From the NCBI GenBank assembly GCA_025361765.1, contig JANYJS010000094.1, forward strand, positions 1 through 64,000: DNA of 64,000 nt, written 5' to 3'. Position numbers and translations under genes: made by a program. The notes beneath the pieces were generated by a model, which did no database searches, was not told where the DNA came from, and saw nothing but the letters and a program-made list of their open reading frames with translations. This document shows positions 26,059-35,644 of this stretch, one piece after another (position 1 is the first letter of the stretch; the number at the start of each line of letters is the position of its first letter). Source of the DNA: Bacillota bacterium (GTDB lineage: Bacteria > Bacillota > Clostridia > Peptostreptococcales > Anaerovoracaceae).

Positions 26059-27099
26059 TTGGAAAACCTTTTTAACGAGGAACAAAAAATTAAAATAAAC
26101 AACGAACAGACCACAAATGAGCTATTTGGCAATTTGGATGTCAATTTGACCATTATTAAAGATAACTACAATGTTGAGATTCTTCTGAGAAATGATGAAA
26201 TCATCGTATTAGGTAAGGAAGCAGTCGAAGCCAATGAAGTCATTTTCGAACTGATGGAAATTCTAAAATCCGGTGAAAAACTCGATGCACAGAAGGTGAA
26301 TTACGTCATTAGCCTTAAAAAGAAAGGCATTTCATATAAGGACAGCACTCCTAATAAGGACATTATTTGTTTCACACACAAGGGAAAGCCAATCAGACCT
26401 AAAACCGTTGGTCAGTCTACCTATATACAAATAATCAAAAATCACGACATATCATTTGGCGTGGGCCCAGCGGGAACGGGTAAAACATATATAGCAGTGG
26501 CAATGGCAGTAAGCGCATTCAAAGCCAAGGAAGTCGAAAAAATCATATTAGCAAGGCCAGCCGTTGAAGCGGGTGAGAGACTGGGTTTTCTGCCAGGAGA
26601 CCTGCAGGAGAAAGTCGATCCCTATTTAAGACCCCTATATGATGCTCTTTATGATATACTTGGTCGTGACAGCACGCTGAAGCTTAAAGAAAAGGAATTG
26701 ATTGAAGTTGTTCCTTTAGCTTACATGAGAGGCAGAACACTGGACAATGCCTTTATCATACTGGACGAAGCACAAAACAGCACCCAAGAGCAAATGAAGA
26801 TGTTTCTGACCAGATTGGGCTTTGGTTCTAAAGCAGTCATAACAGGTGATATCACGCAGATCGATTTACCGAGAGGAAAGAAATCAGGGCTAAAAGAGGC
26901 TATTAAGATACTGGATGGCGTCAAAGGCATAGCGTTTTGTTTTCTCAAAGAGTCGGATGTAGTCAGACATCCGTTAGTAAGACGAATTGTCAATGCCTAT
27001 GCGCGCTATGAGCAAATGCAGGAAACGCTGCAAAAAAATGAAGCTTTAGGGCTGTCGAAGCCGGGATTGATTGATGAGATACATGAGGTGGGACAATGA
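26059..27099 (+). CDS. phoH: PhoH-like ATPase
   Basis: This 346-residue protein has an N-terminal KH-like region and a PhoH P-loop domain: [19 protein letters not shown] (Walker A), [19 protein letters not shown] and [10 protein letters not shown] (Walker B). PhoH proteins are predicted RNA-linked ATPases, often encoded next to ybeY as here. I prefer the TTG start at 26059 because GGAGG (26046-26050) lies 8 bases upstream. An in-frame ATG at 26017 would add 14 residues but has no ribosome site. The stop overlaps the ybeY start (ATGA). Confidence 0.93.
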   Translation: MENLFNEEQKIKINNEQTTNELFGNLDVNLTIIKDNYNVEILLRNDEIIVLGKEAVEANEVIFELMEILKSGEKLDAQKVNYVISLKKKGISYKDSTPNKDIICFTHKGKPIRPKTVGQSTYIQIIKNHDISFGVGPAGTGKTYIAVAMAVSAFKAKEVEKIILARPAVEAGERLGFLPGDLQEKVDPYLRPLYDALYDILGRDSTLKLKEKELIEVVPLAYMRGRTLDNAFIILDEAQNSTQEQMKMFLTRLGFGSKAVITGDITQIDLPRGKKSGLKEAIKILDGVKGIAFCFLKESDVVRHPLVRRIVNAYARYEQMQETLQKNEALGLSKPGLIDEIHEVGQ

Positions 27100-27548
27100 A
27101 TATTATTTTCAGTGAAGAAAGACTTCCGGGAGAGAAGGTCATAGCCCATATGACAAAGGCAGCAGAACTTTGTGTACTTCAGGAGGGGATAGACCCCTCA
27201 CGGGTTGAAATCAGTGTTACTTTTGTTGGCTCTGAGGAAATAAGAGAACTCAATAAATTATTTCGAAACAAAGATAGCGTAACAGACGTTTTGTCATTCC
27301 CACAATATGAAGATATATCTCAAATTGCAGATGAAGCAATCATATGCCTTGGAGATGTGGTGATTTGTTCAGAAGTGGCCTTGATTCAAGCCGATGAATA
27401 TGGTCATTCAGCAGAACGGGAGCTGGTATACCTACTGGTACATAGTATTTTTCACCTTTTTGGGTATGATCATCTTGAAGAGGGTGAAAAACTGGATATG
27501 AGAGAACAAGAAGAATCCATTATGGCCAAAATTGATTTAGGGAGATGA
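27096..27548 (+). CDS. ybeY: Endoribonuclease YbeY (rRNA maturation factor)
   Basis: This 150-residue metalloprotein of the UPF0054 family acts in 16S rRNA 3'-end maturation and ribosome quality control. The zinc motif is intact as [11 protein letters not shown] (HxxxHxxxxxH). The SVTFVG...[18 protein letters not shown] region is also conserved. It starts within the phoH stop codon (4-bp overlap), so translation is coupled. A dgkA gene is commonly found between ybeY and cdd in Firmicutes but is absent here. Confidence 0.95.
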   Translation: MNIIFSEERLPGEKVIAHMTKAAELCVLQEGIDPSRVEISVTFVGSEEIRELNKLFRNKDSVTDVLSFPQYEDISQIADEAIICLGDVVICSEVALIQADEYGHSAERELVYLLVHSIFHLFGYDHLEEGEKLDMREQEESIMAKIDLGR

Positions 27549-27557
27549 GGGTGAAAA

Positions 27558-27935
27558 ATGACGGACCTAGAATTATTTAAAGCCGCAAAAAAAGCCATGC
27601 ATTTTGCTTACGCACCATACTCAAATTTTAGAGTTGGAGCAGCCTTACTGACAAAAGATGGCAAGGTTTATACCGGTGCCAATGTTGAGAACTCTTCATT
27701 TGGTGCCACGGTATGTGCAGAAAGGACAGCTTTTGTCAAAGCAATATCAGAAGGGCATTGTGAGTTTGATACCATTGCTGTTGCCGCATCAAGTGGCGAG
27801 GCATTTCCTTGTGGGATATGCAGACAGTTCATTTTTGAATTCGGAGATCACATTAGAGTCGTGGTTGGAAGTGACGAAGAAAGCATTAAATCCTATAAAA
27901 TTGATGAGTTGTTGCCTCACGGCTTCAGACTTTAA
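27558..27935 (+). CDS. cdd: Cytidine deaminase
   Basis: This 125-residue homotetramer-type enzyme deaminates (deoxy)cytidine to (deoxy)uridine for pyrimidine salvage. The zinc and catalytic motifs are CAERTAFVKA (Cys, Glu) and PCGICRQFIFEF (two Cys), preceded by PYSNFRVGAAL. The length equals that of the B. subtilis type. It lies 9 bp after ybeY in the same operon. Confidence 0.97.
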   Translation: MTDLELFKAAKKAMHFAYAPYSNFRVGAALLTKDGKVYTGANVENSSFGATVCAERTAFVKAISEGHCEFDTIAVAASSGEAFPCGICRQFIFEFGDHIRVVVGSDEESIKSYKIDELLPHGFRL

Positions 27936-27964
27936 AGCAATATGCCTATTATAAAGGAGACTAC

Positions 27965-28843
27965 ATGAAATCAGGATTTATAGGGATTGTCGGAAGACCT
28001 AATGTTGGAAAATCAACTTTGCTGAATGCTATTCTCGGTGAGAAAATAGCAATCATTTCCGATAAGCCTCAGACAACGCGAAACAGCATCAGAGGAATTT
28101 ATACGGATCTCGAGCACCAACTGATCTTCATTGACACACCGGGCATACATAAGCCTAAAAACAAGCTCGGCAGTTATATGACTGAAATGGCAACTCGCAC
28201 ATTTAATGAAGTGGAAGTGATCGTTTTTATCGTTGATGACAGCTTGACGGCAGGACCAGGTGACAGATACATCCTCGAGATGCTCAAAGATATTAAGACA
28301 CCCAAAATATTAGCCATTAATAAAATTGACAAAATGAGCCCTGAAAAGTTTAAAAAAACTTACGAAGAGTATGATGAAACAGGAGTTTTCGTAGATATAT
28401 TTGGCATTTCAGCTTTGGAAGACAAAAACGTCAGTATTTTACTTGATAGAATTAAAAAAATGATGCCAGAAGGGCCCATGTATTTTCCAGCTGATATGAT
28501 TACAGATCACCCTGAAAGATTCATCATTACTGAGATTATTCGGGAAAAACTGCTCCATTATCTGGATGAAGAAGTCCCGCATGGCGTTGCTGTTGAGATT
28601 GAAAGCTATGTTGAAGGTTCTAAATTAACTAAAATCGGTGCCATCATTCATTGCGAGAAAAAATCTCACAAGGGTATTATAATTGGCAAAGAAGGTAAAA
28701 AACTTAAAGGCATAGGCAAAAGTTCGAGGCTTGAAATCGAAGCGTTACTTGGAACGAAGGTTTTCCTAGAGCTTTGGGTCAAAGTTAAGGAAAACTGGCG
28801 GGATAGTGATTTCGCATTAAACGGATTTGGGTATAAAAAATAG
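27965..28843 (+). CDS. era: GTPase Era
   Basis: This 292-residue GTPase binds 16S rRNA and aids 30S assembly. GTPase motifs are GRPNVGKSTLLN (G1), a Thr-rich switch (KPQTTRNSIRG), DTPGIHKP (G3) and NKIDK (G4). The C-terminal KH domain shows IIGKEGKKLKGIG. An AAGGAG site precedes the ATG. The stop abuts recO directly, as in many Firmicutes. Confidence 0.97.
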   Translation: MKSGFIGIVGRPNVGKSTLLNAILGEKIAIISDKPQTTRNSIRGIYTDLEHQLIFIDTPGIHKPKNKLGSYMTEMATRTFNEVEVIVFIVDDSLTAGPGDRYILEMLKDIKTPKILAINKIDKMSPEKFKKTYEEYDETGVFVDIFGISALEDKNVSILLDRIKKMMPEGPMYFPADMITDHPERFIITEIIREKLLHYLDEEVPHGVAVEIESYVEGSKLTKIGAIIHCEKKSHKGIIIGKEGKKLKGIGKSSRLEIEALLGTKVFLELWVKVKENWRDSDFALNGFGYKK

Positions 28844-29602
28844 ATGTATATTGATACAGAAGGCGTCATTCTTAAACAGGTTCGTACTTTAAACAACAGG
28901 CGTATGGTGCTACTGTTTTCCAAAAAATATGGCAAAATTTGTGCGGGAAGCAACTTATCCGAAAAAGGAAAGGGAAAACAGTCCCTTGCAATGAAACCAT
29001 TTACTTATGGCAGATATGAGCTTTTTAAAGGCAGAGAGATTTATAATATCAATGCCGCGGAAGTCGTCAAAAGCTTTTATAAAATTGGTGAAGATGTTGA
29101 TAAATACATGTCCTGCTCCTATATACTTGAGTTTACCGAGAAGCTGCTTCCGGAAAACCAGCCTGCACCGGCTCTATTTGATTTGCTTATTGACTTTTTA
29201 GAGGTCATAGAAAGACGTAATAAGAAGTATGCTTCACTGGTTGCTGCATATCAGTTCAAGGCATTGCAACATAGCGGCAATGCGCCTCAAATCAAAATCT
29301 GCGCCAATTGCGGTGATATGAAGGGTGGAGTTCATTTTAGCATCAAAGATGGCGGGATATTATGCGGATCCTGTTTTGAAACTAGAAATATGGCTCCAAA
29401 AGATAAGGATACATTGATTTATGATGTTGACTTTGGTATAGTAAAGGTAATCAGTTATATTTTGGACAATCCAATCACCTGCTTTGAAAAACTGGCGCTG
29501 GATGATGTCAGTCTTACAAAGATACAGCAAATCCTCAAAAGTTACATCCTCTACCATTTTGATATTGAAGCGCTTAAAAGCGAAGCGTTTCTACTAGATT
29601 AA
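28844..29602 (+). CDS. recO: DNA repair protein RecO
   Basis: This 252-residue recombination mediator loads RecA with RecR in gap repair. It has an N-terminal OB fold (TEGVILKQVRTLNNRRMVLL), a helical middle and a four-Cys zinc ribbon (ICANCGD, then ILCGSC). Its ATG follows the era stop with no gap, so the two are translationally linked. Confidence 0.93.
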   Translation: MYIDTEGVILKQVRTLNNRRMVLLFSKKYGKICAGSNLSEKGKGKQSLAMKPFTYGRYELFKGREIYNINAAEVVKSFYKIGEDVDKYMSCSYILEFTEKLLPENQPAPALFDLLIDFLEVIERRNKKYASLVAAYQFKALQHSGNAPQIKICANCGDMKGGVHFSIKDGGILCGSCFETRNMAPKDKDTLIYDVDFGIVKVISYILDNPITCFEKLALDDVSLTKIQQILKSYILYHFDIEALKSEAFLLD

Positions 29603-29650
29603 AGGTCAAAACAATAGTTAATGTTTAAATTGAAAAGGTGGTGTATTTGA

Positions 29651-30247
29651 ATGGAAATTACATTAGAAAAAATCGAATTAGTTAAGGACAGAACAGGCGT
29701 AAGCTACAAAGAGGCAAAAGAAGCGTTAGAGGCTACTTCCGGTAATGTTGTCGATGCTATTATCAGCATAGAAGATTCCATAGACATCAAGAGCAAGAGC
29801 AAAATTACTGAGCAGAGCGCACAGGTTGTCGAGAAACTGAAAGAAATTGTCAAAAAAGGCAATGTGTCTAAAATTTCAATTAAAAGAAATGGAGAAGTTA
29901 TTCTCAATTTATCGGTAAATATAGGTATTATTGGAACCGTAATAGCACCTTGGGCCGCTATCGCTGGTACCATTGCTGCTCTAGGAACCAAATGTCAGAT
30001 TGAAGTCATTAAAGAGAATGGGGATATTATTGACGTTACAGAGATGGCTTATGGCACTTTCGATGACGTTAGGGAAAAAGGTTCTGCTTTTGCTGACGAT
30101 TTAAAAAACAAAGGCGAAGAGGTTTATAACAGCGTTAAAGATAAAGCCACAGATGCCATGCATAAAGCAACCAAAAAAGAGAGTTGCAGCGAAGAGGATG
30201 AGCAGCCGGCAGAAGAACCTGTAAAGGAAAAACCCATTAAAGAATAA
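29651..30247 (+). CDS. DUF4342 protein with UBA-like N-terminus
   Basis: This 198-residue protein starts with a UBA/TS-N-like helical module (residues 2-40: ELVKDRTGVSYKEAKEALE, then GNVVDAI), as seen in EF-Ts and NAC proteins. A short beta region follows (ISIKRNGEVILNLSVN), then a hydrophobic stretch of about 25 residues, which may touch a membrane, and an acidic/basic repetitive tail. This matches DUF4342, whose function is unknown. AAAGGTGGTG precedes the ATG. Its place between recO and glyS suggests cotranscription with housekeeping genes but gives no function. Confidence 0.7.
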   Translation: MEITLEKIELVKDRTGVSYKEAKEALEATSGNVVDAIISIEDSIDIKSKSKITEQSAQVVEKLKEIVKKGNVSKISIKRNGEVILNLSVNIGIIGTVIAPWAAIAGTIAALGTKCQIEVIKENGDIIDVTEMAYGTFDDVREKGSAFADDLKNKGEEVYNSVKDKATDAMHKATKKESCSEEDEQPAEEPVKEKPIKE

Positions 30248-30274
30248 TATCAAATCGTTAAGGAGCAAAAAAGC

Positions 30275-31678
30275 ATGAGCAAAGAATTTTCTATGGACAA
30301 AATTACAGCGCTGGCAAAATCCAGAGGCTTTGTATTTTCGGGTTCAGAAATTTATGGTGGACTGGCGAATACTTGGGATTACGGACCGGTCGGGGTTGAA
30401 TTAAAAAACAACGTGAAAAAGGCATGGTGGAAAAAATTCATACAAGAGTCAAAATATAATGTTGGCCTTGATACGGCTATCTTAATGAATCCAAAAACCT
30501 GGGTAGCTTCTGGTCATGTTGGCGGATTCGCTGACCCCCTCATTGATTGCAAAGGCTGCCAATCCAGGTTTAGAGCAGACAAACTGATTGAAGATTACAT
30601 TTTGTCTAAAGAAAAGTCGGAAATCACGGTTGACGGTTGGTCAAAAGACAAACTGGAAGCTTTTATTAAGGACGAAGCCATCAAATGCCCTGAGTGCGGT
30701 AAAAGTGACTTTACGGCTATTAGGCAGTTTAATCTGATGTTCAAAACCTTTCAAGGTGTTACTGAAGATTCAAAAGCAGAAATATTTTTAAGGCCTGAAA
30801 CGGCTCAGGGCATATTTGTCAACTTCAAAAATGTGGCAAGGACTACGAGAAAAAAGATACCTTTTGGAGTTGGACAAATAGGCAAATCCTTCAGAAATGA
30901 AATAACGCCAGGTAACTTTACATTTAGAACACGAGAGTTTGAACAGATGGAGCTGGAATTTTTCTGTAAGCCCGGAACGGATCTTGAGTGGTTTAATTAC
31001 TGGAAAGAGTATTGTGCTAGCTGGCTTTCATCCCTAGGTATGGCAAAAGAAAACTTTAAACTTCGTGATCATGAAAAAGAAGAATTGTCGCATTACAGCA
31101 ACGCAACAACAGATATTGAATATCGATTTCCTTTTGGTTGGGGTGAACTTTGGGGGATTGCTGACAGAACAGATTTCGATTTAAAACAGCATATGGAGCA
31201 CTCGGGAGTGGATTTATCTTATCTAGACCCTGAGACCAACGAAAAATTCGTTCCGTATTGCATTGAACCTTCTCTTGGCGCTGATCGGGTGACGTTAGCT
31301 TTTCTCATTGAAGCCTATGATGAAGAAGTTTTAACCGATAGCACAGGAAAGGAAGATATCAGAACCGTTTTAAGATTTCACCCCGCATTAGCACCGTTTA
31401 AGGCAGCGGTTTTGCCGCTGACTAAAAAACAAAGCGCAGAAGCTGAGGCGATTCATGAAGAGCTTGCCAAATATTTTATGGTCGACTATGATGTCCCAGG
31501 CAGCATTGGCAAACGCTATAGAAGACAGGACGAAATTGGGACGCCATACTGCATAACTGTAGATTTTGATACATCAGAGGATCATAGCGTAACCATTAGG
31601 GATCGTGATACTATGACGCAAATTAGAATTCCAATCGCTGATGTCAAAAGCTATATAGAAGACAAATTATTATTTTAG
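30275..31678 (+). CDS. glyS: Glycine--tRNA ligase (single-chain dimeric type)
   Basis: This 467-residue class II enzyme charges tRNA-Gly and is the homodimeric, eukaryote/archaea-like form, not the alpha2beta2 GlyQ/GlyS form. It starts with [20 protein letters not shown]. Zinc-type Cys pairs are present (CKGC, CPECGK). Catalytic motifs include [32 protein letters not shown] (motif 2) and [10 protein letters not shown] (motif 3). The C-terminal anticodon domain is intact. No T-box is visible in the 27-bp gap upstream, so it relies on operon expression. Confidence 0.96.
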   Translation: MSKEFSMDKITALAKSRGFVFSGSEIYGGLANTWDYGPVGVELKNNVKKAWWKKFIQESKYNVGLDTAILMNPKTWVASGHVGGFADPLIDCKGCQSRFRADKLIEDYILSKEKSEITVDGWSKDKLEAFIKDEAIKCPECGKSDFTAIRQFNLMFKTFQGVTEDSKAEIFLRPETAQGIFVNFKNVARTTRKKIPFGVGQIGKSFRNEITPGNFTFRTREFEQMELEFFCKPGTDLEWFNYWKEYCASWLSSLGMAKENFKLRDHEKEELSHYSNATTDIEYRFPFGWGELWGIADRTDFDLKQHMEHSGVDLSYLDPETNEKFVPYCIEPSLGADRVTLAFLIEAYDEEVLTDSTGKEDIRTVLRFHPALAPFKAAVLPLTKKQSAEAEAIHEELAKYFMVDYDVPGSIGKRYRRQDEIGTPYCITVDFDTSEDHSVTIRDRDTMTQIRIPIADVKSYIEDKLLF

Positions 31679-31743
31679 AAAAAAAGGGCCGTTCCAGACG
31701 AAAGACGAGAGCGGTTCTAAATTTATAAAAGGAGTGGTTATAG

Positions 31744-34368
31744 ATGGGAAAGTTTGTTTATTCGTTTAACGAAGGATCTAAAGAAATGAAAAGCCTCCTA
31801 GGGGGCAAAGGCGCAAATCTTGCTGAGATGACTAAAATTGGTCTTCCGGTACCTTTTGGATTTACTGTCACTACTGAAGCCTGCAATCGATATTACAGTG
31901 AGAATCAGGAAATCGGGCAGGATATCATAGAGGAAATGTTTGTCAAAATGAAGGAGCTTGAGGCGGTCAGCGGCAAGAAATTTGGTGATGCTGCTAATCC
32001 GCTTCTGGTCTCGGTTCGATCCGGATCTGTTTTTTCTATGCCTGGCATGATGGACACGATACTGAACCTTGGGCTAAATGATGAAACTATTGCCGGCATG
32101 ATTAAACTCACAGAAAACGATAGATTTGCCTATGATAGCTATAGAAGATTCATTCAAATGTATTCTGATGTTGTTTTAGACTTGGCAAAATCCAGATTTG
32201 AAGTGATTCTTGAGGCTAAAAAGCATGAAAAGGGCAAGCATTTTGATGTGGAACTGACTGCTCAGGACTGGATTGAAGTCATTGCTGATTATAAAGCTTT
32301 TGTCAAAAAAGAAACAGGAAAAGATTTTCCGCAGGATCCAACAATTCAATTATTGGGAGCGGTTAAAGCTGTATTCAAATCATGGAACAACGACAGAGCT
32401 ATTTTATACAGACAACTCAACAATATTGCATCCACACTTGGAACAGCGGTCAGCGTTCAAGAAATGGTCTTTGGTAACATGGGAGAGACTTCTGGAACAG
32501 GCGTTGCTTTTACAAGAAGCCCAGTAAATGGGGATGCTAAAATATTTGGAGAATTTTTAGTCAACGCCCAGGGAGAAGATGTTGTTGCTGGAATAAGAAC
32601 ACCGCAGCCCATAACAGAAATGGCAACAGCTTTCCCTGAAGTATACAAGGAATTCATGAGAATTGCAGAACTTCTTGAGAAACATTATAAAGATATGCAG
32701 GATATGGAGTTTACTGTTGAGAGAAACAAACTCTACATGCTCCAGACGAGAAACGGAAAGAGAACCGCCGATGCTGCCGTAAAAGTAGCAGTAGATATGG
32801 AAAAAGAAGGCTTGATTGATAAAAGAACTGCCATCACTAGGCTGGATCCGGCTCAAATTGATCAGCTTCTTCATCCTATGTTTGATGGCGAGAAGTTAAA
32901 GAAGGCTGAGCGTCTTGCTCAAGGGCTTCCGGCATCTCCAGGAGCCGCTACTGGGAAAATTTATTTCCATGCTGGCGAAGCAGTGGATGCGGTTGAAAAG
33001 GGAGAACATGTCATTTTGGTAAGGCAGGAAACCTCACCTGAAGATTTAGCTGGGATGGTCGTGGCAGAAGGAATACTGACTGCTAGGGGCGGGATGACGT
33101 CGCATGCTGCGGTAGTAGCTAGAGGCATGGGAAAGTGCTGCATCGCAGGTTGTTCAGAAATCAAAGTAGACGAACATAATAGAACCCTGACTGTTGCTGG
33201 CCAAGTGTTTAAAGAAGGGGACTTTATCTCGCTTGATGGCACCGCTGGGATCGTCTATAAAGGCAAAATTGATACAGTTGAACCAGAACTATCAGGAGAT
33301 TTTGGCATTATCATGAAGTGGGCTGACGAAATTAGAACCATGAAAGTCAGAACTAATGCTGATAATCCAAGAGACGCAGAAGTGGCAGTGAAGTTTGGTG
33401 CTGAGGGCATTGGCCTTTGCAGAACTGAGCATATGTTCTTTGAAGAAGATAGAATACCAGCCGTTAGAAGAATGATTGTGGCTGATACCGTTGAGGAAAG
33501 ACTTGTGGCATTAAAATATTTGCTTCCATTCCAAAAAGAAGATTTCAAAGGAATATTCGAGGTCATGGGCGATAGACCGGTCACAATCAGACTGCTTGAT
33601 CCACCTCTACATGAATTTCTTCCTCATACACCTGAAGAGATTCAGTTGCTGTCAGAGCAGATTAATATCCCTTATGATAAGCTTTTTGCAAAAGTTGAAG
33701 AGTTACACGAGTTCAACCCGATGCTGGGACATAGGGGGTGCCGTCTTGCGGTTACTTATCCTGAGATTGCCGAGATGCAGGCTGAGGCAATTATCCTTGC
33801 AGCTATTGAAGTCAAGCGAGAAACTGGCAGAGCAATCGTACCTGAAATCATGATTCCTCTTGTAGGCCTCGAAAAAGAGCTGGCGTACGTTAAAAAAGTA
33901 GTCGAAGATAAAGTGCTTGCGACCATTAAAAAAGAGGGCGTCGACGTTGATTATAAAATTGGCACGATGATTGAAGTGCCAAGAGCAGCCTTGACTGCAG
34001 ATGAAATCGCACGCGAAGCAGAATTCTTCTCATTTGGAACCAACGATTTGACTCAAATGACTTTTGGCTTCTCAAGGGATGATGCGGGGAAATTCATTAA
34101 AGCTTATAGGGATAAAAATATTTTCGAAGAAGATCCGTTCCAGACCCTTGACCAGGTCGGAGTTGGCAAGTTGGTCGAGATGGCCTGCGTTCTAGGTAGA
34201 AAAACGAGACCTGGAATCAAACTTGGCATTTGTGGAGAACATGGCGGAGATCCAAAAACCGTCGAGTACTGTTATAATATTGGGCTTGACTATGTTTCCT
34301 GCTCACCATTTAGAGTACCAATTGCAAGGCTCGCAGCGGCTCAAGCTGTTGTAAAAGCGGGTAAATAG
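31744..34368 (+). CDS. ppdK: Pyruvate, phosphate dikinase
   Basis: This 874-residue enzyme interconverts pyruvate + ATP + Pi and PEP + AMP + PPi. In fermenting Clostridia it can work in either direction, for glycolysis or gluconeogenesis. The N-terminal ATP-grasp domain opens with GGKGANLAEM. The swivelling domain has the catalytic His in GGMTSHAAVVARGMGK. The C-terminal PEP/pyruvate TIM barrel carries GLCRTEHMFF, LGHRGCRL and GICGEHGGD with the catalytic Cys region. Length matches the family. AAAGGAGTGG precedes ATG 31744. Confidence 0.98.
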   Translation: MGKFVYSFNEGSKEMKSLLGGKGANLAEMTKIGLPVPFGFTVTTEACNRYYSENQEIGQDIIEEMFVKMKELEAVSGKKFGDAANPLLVSVRSGSVFSMPGMMDTILNLGLNDETIAGMIKLTENDRFAYDSYRRFIQMYSDVVLDLAKSRFEVILEAKKHEKGKHFDVELTAQDWIEVIADYKAFVKKETGKDFPQDPTIQLLGAVKAVFKSWNNDRAILYRQLNNIASTLGTAVSVQEMVFGNMGETSGTGVAFTRSPVNGDAKIFGEFLVNAQGEDVVAGIRTPQPITEMATAFPEVYKEFMRIAELLEKHYKDMQDMEFTVERNKLYMLQTRNGKRTADAAVKVAVDMEKEGLIDKRTAITRLDPAQIDQLLHPMFDGEKLKKAERLAQGLPASPGAATGKIYFHAGEAVDAVEKGEHVILVRQETSPEDLAGMVVAEGILTARGGMTSHAAVVARGMGKCCIAGCSEIKVDEHNRTLTVAGQVFKEGDFISLDGTAGIVYKGKIDTVEPELSGDFGIIMKWADEIRTMKVRTNADNPRDAEVAVKFGAEGIGLCRTEHMFFEEDRIPAVRRMIVADTVEERLVALKYLLPFQKEDFKGIFEVMGDRPVTIRLLDPPLHEFLPHTPEEIQLLSEQINIPYDKLFAKVEELHEFNPMLGHRGCRLAVTYPEIAEMQAEAIILAAIEVKRETGRAIVPEIMIPLVGLEKELAYVKKVVEDKVLATIKKEGVDVDYKIGTMIEVPRAALTADEIAREAEFFSFGTNDLTQMTFGFSRDDAGKFIKAYRDKNIFEEDPFQTLDQVGVGKLVEMACVLGRKTRPGIKLGICGEHGGDPKTVEYCYNIGLDYVSCSPFRVPIARLAAAQAVVKAGK

Positions 34369-34426
34369 CTTGATCTTAATTGATATAATATCATCAAAGA
34401 AAGTCTAGAAATTTAATAACCTTATA

Positions 34427-34460
34427 AAGAGGCAGGTTTAGACCTGCTTCTTTGTTTCTT
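34427..34460 (+). terminator. Intrinsic terminator after ppdK
   Basis: AAGAGGCAGGT (34427-34437) pairs with ACCTGCTTCTT (34442-34452), 11 bp with one G-U, around loop TTAG. TGTTTCTT follows. Confidence 0.9.
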
Positions 34461-34527
34461 AATAATTAGAGTAGTACAAAAGCCTAATGTTGTATGATGT
34501 ATGTTGAATGAAAAAGTAACTACCATG

Positions 34528-34556
34528 TTGTAGTGTATACTGTGTTATGGTATATA
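34528..34556 (+). promoter_or_regulatory. Candidate promoter of the opp operon
   Basis: TTGTAG at 34528-34533, a 17-bp spacer and TATATA at 34551-34556 would give a long leader of about 155 bases. Confidence 0.45.
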
Positions 34557-34625
34557 AAAGCTGGACATTGGTGCATAAGTTTATTATAATTAATTTACAT
34601 TTGAACAAGGTAGCCTGTCAAACCA

Positions 34626-34648
34626 TTGAAAAATTAGGTAATTTTCAA
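34626..34648. promoter_or_regulatory. Inverted repeat in the opp leader
   Basis: TTGAAAAATT, loop AGGT and AATTTTCAA form an almost perfect palindrome in the opp leader. It may be an operator or an RNA hairpin. It does not match a CodY box well enough to name. Confidence 0.35.
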
Positions 34649-34720
34649 ACTTCTTATTATGACCTCATTATACAACACTTATAAAACTCAAATTTATGAA
34701 TCTATTAGGAGAGTATTTGT

Positions 34721-35644
34721 ATGACAAGATACATTATCAAGAGAACAATTATCGTTTTTCTTACGATCATACTGATTTCCACCATTACTTTTTTTCTCAT
34801 GAATACCGTTCCAGGGGGCCCATTTCTAAGCGAAAAATCACCTTCCAAGGCAGTACTGGCAATGCTTGAAGAAAAATATGGCCTTGATAAACCCCTTTTA
34901 GTCCAATACAAGAACTATATGGTAGCATTGGCGCACGGGGATCTTGGTGTCTCACTGAAGAAGAAAGGTCAGCCAATAGTAGCGATTATTGTTGATAAAT
35001 TCCCGGTTTCAGCCAGGCTTGGTAGCGTGGCTGTAGCTATTGCTGTCATTTTTGGCATACCGATTGGATGCATAGCTGCACTGAATCGTGGGAAGTGGCT
35101 GGACAATCTATTAATGTTCATAGCCACGGTGGGTATCGCCGTTCCGGGCTTTGTAGTGGCCACATCTCTAATGATTATTTTTGGTGTTAAACTAGGCCTT
35201 TTGCCCACATTTGGTCTTAATTCGCCTTTGCACTATATTTTGCCGGCGTTTACACTGGCTTTCTACCCCATGTCTTATATGGCAAGACTAATGAGGTCCA
35301 GCATGCTTGAAGTACTAAGCCTGGATTATATTAGAACAGCTAAAGCCAAAGGCGTTTCCCAATTTAAGATGATATTCAAGCACGCTTTACGAAATAGTCT
35401 AATACCGGTTATAACCTATTTGGGACCACTAATGGCCTATGTATTAACTGGTAGTTTTGTCGTTGAAAAAATATTCACTATTCCTGGCCTTGGCGGCGAA
35501 TTTATTAATTCAATTACAAACCGTGATTATCCAATGATTATGGGTACCACTATATTTCTCGCTACAATCCTGATATTCATGAATTTCTTTGTAGATCTTC
35601 TTTATAAGGTTGTGGATCCGAGAGTCACTTTGGATAAGGAGTAA
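34721..35644 (+). CDS. oppB: Oligopeptide ABC transporter permease OppB
   Basis: This 307-residue integral membrane subunit of a peptide importer has about six transmembrane helices: an N-terminal helix and an FLMNTVPGGP motif after it, then five more. The EAA cytoplasmic loop (DYIRTAKAKGVSQFKMIFKH with ALRNSLIP) contacts the ATPase. This matches the OppB/DppB family. TTAGGAGAG precedes the ATG. It heads the operon oppB-C-D-F-A, and its end touches oppC. Confidence 0.93.
   Translation: MTRYIIKRTIIVFLTIILISTITFFLMNTVPGGPFLSEKSPSKAVLAMLEEKYGLDKPLLVQYKNYMVALAHGDLGVSLKKKGQPIVAIIVDKFPVSARLGSVAVAIAVIFGIPIGCIAALNRGKWLDNLLMFIATVGIAVPGFVVATSLMIIFGVKLGLLPTFGLNSPLHYILPAFTLAFYPMSYMARLMRSSMLEVLSLDYIRTAKAKGVSQFKMIFKHALRNSLIPVITYLGPLMAYVLTGSFVVEKIFTIPGLGGEFINSITNRDYPMIMGTTIFLATILIFMNFFVDLLYKVVDPRVTLDKE

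Larger units (their letters stand above)
34369..34720. other. Gene-free stretch between ppdK and the opp operon
   Basis: This 350-bp AT-rich gap has the ppdK terminator (34427-34452 plus T-run), a candidate opp promoter (34528-34556) and an inverted repeat (34626-34648). I see no protein gene here. Confidence 0.75.

Noticed and set aside
31679-31743. Terminator between glyS and ppdK
   Set aside because: The GGCCGTTC and GCGGTTC arms do not pair well and there is no T-run.
34640-34660. CodY box in the opp leader
   Set aside because: Only about 10 of 15 positions match the consensus, too few to claim.
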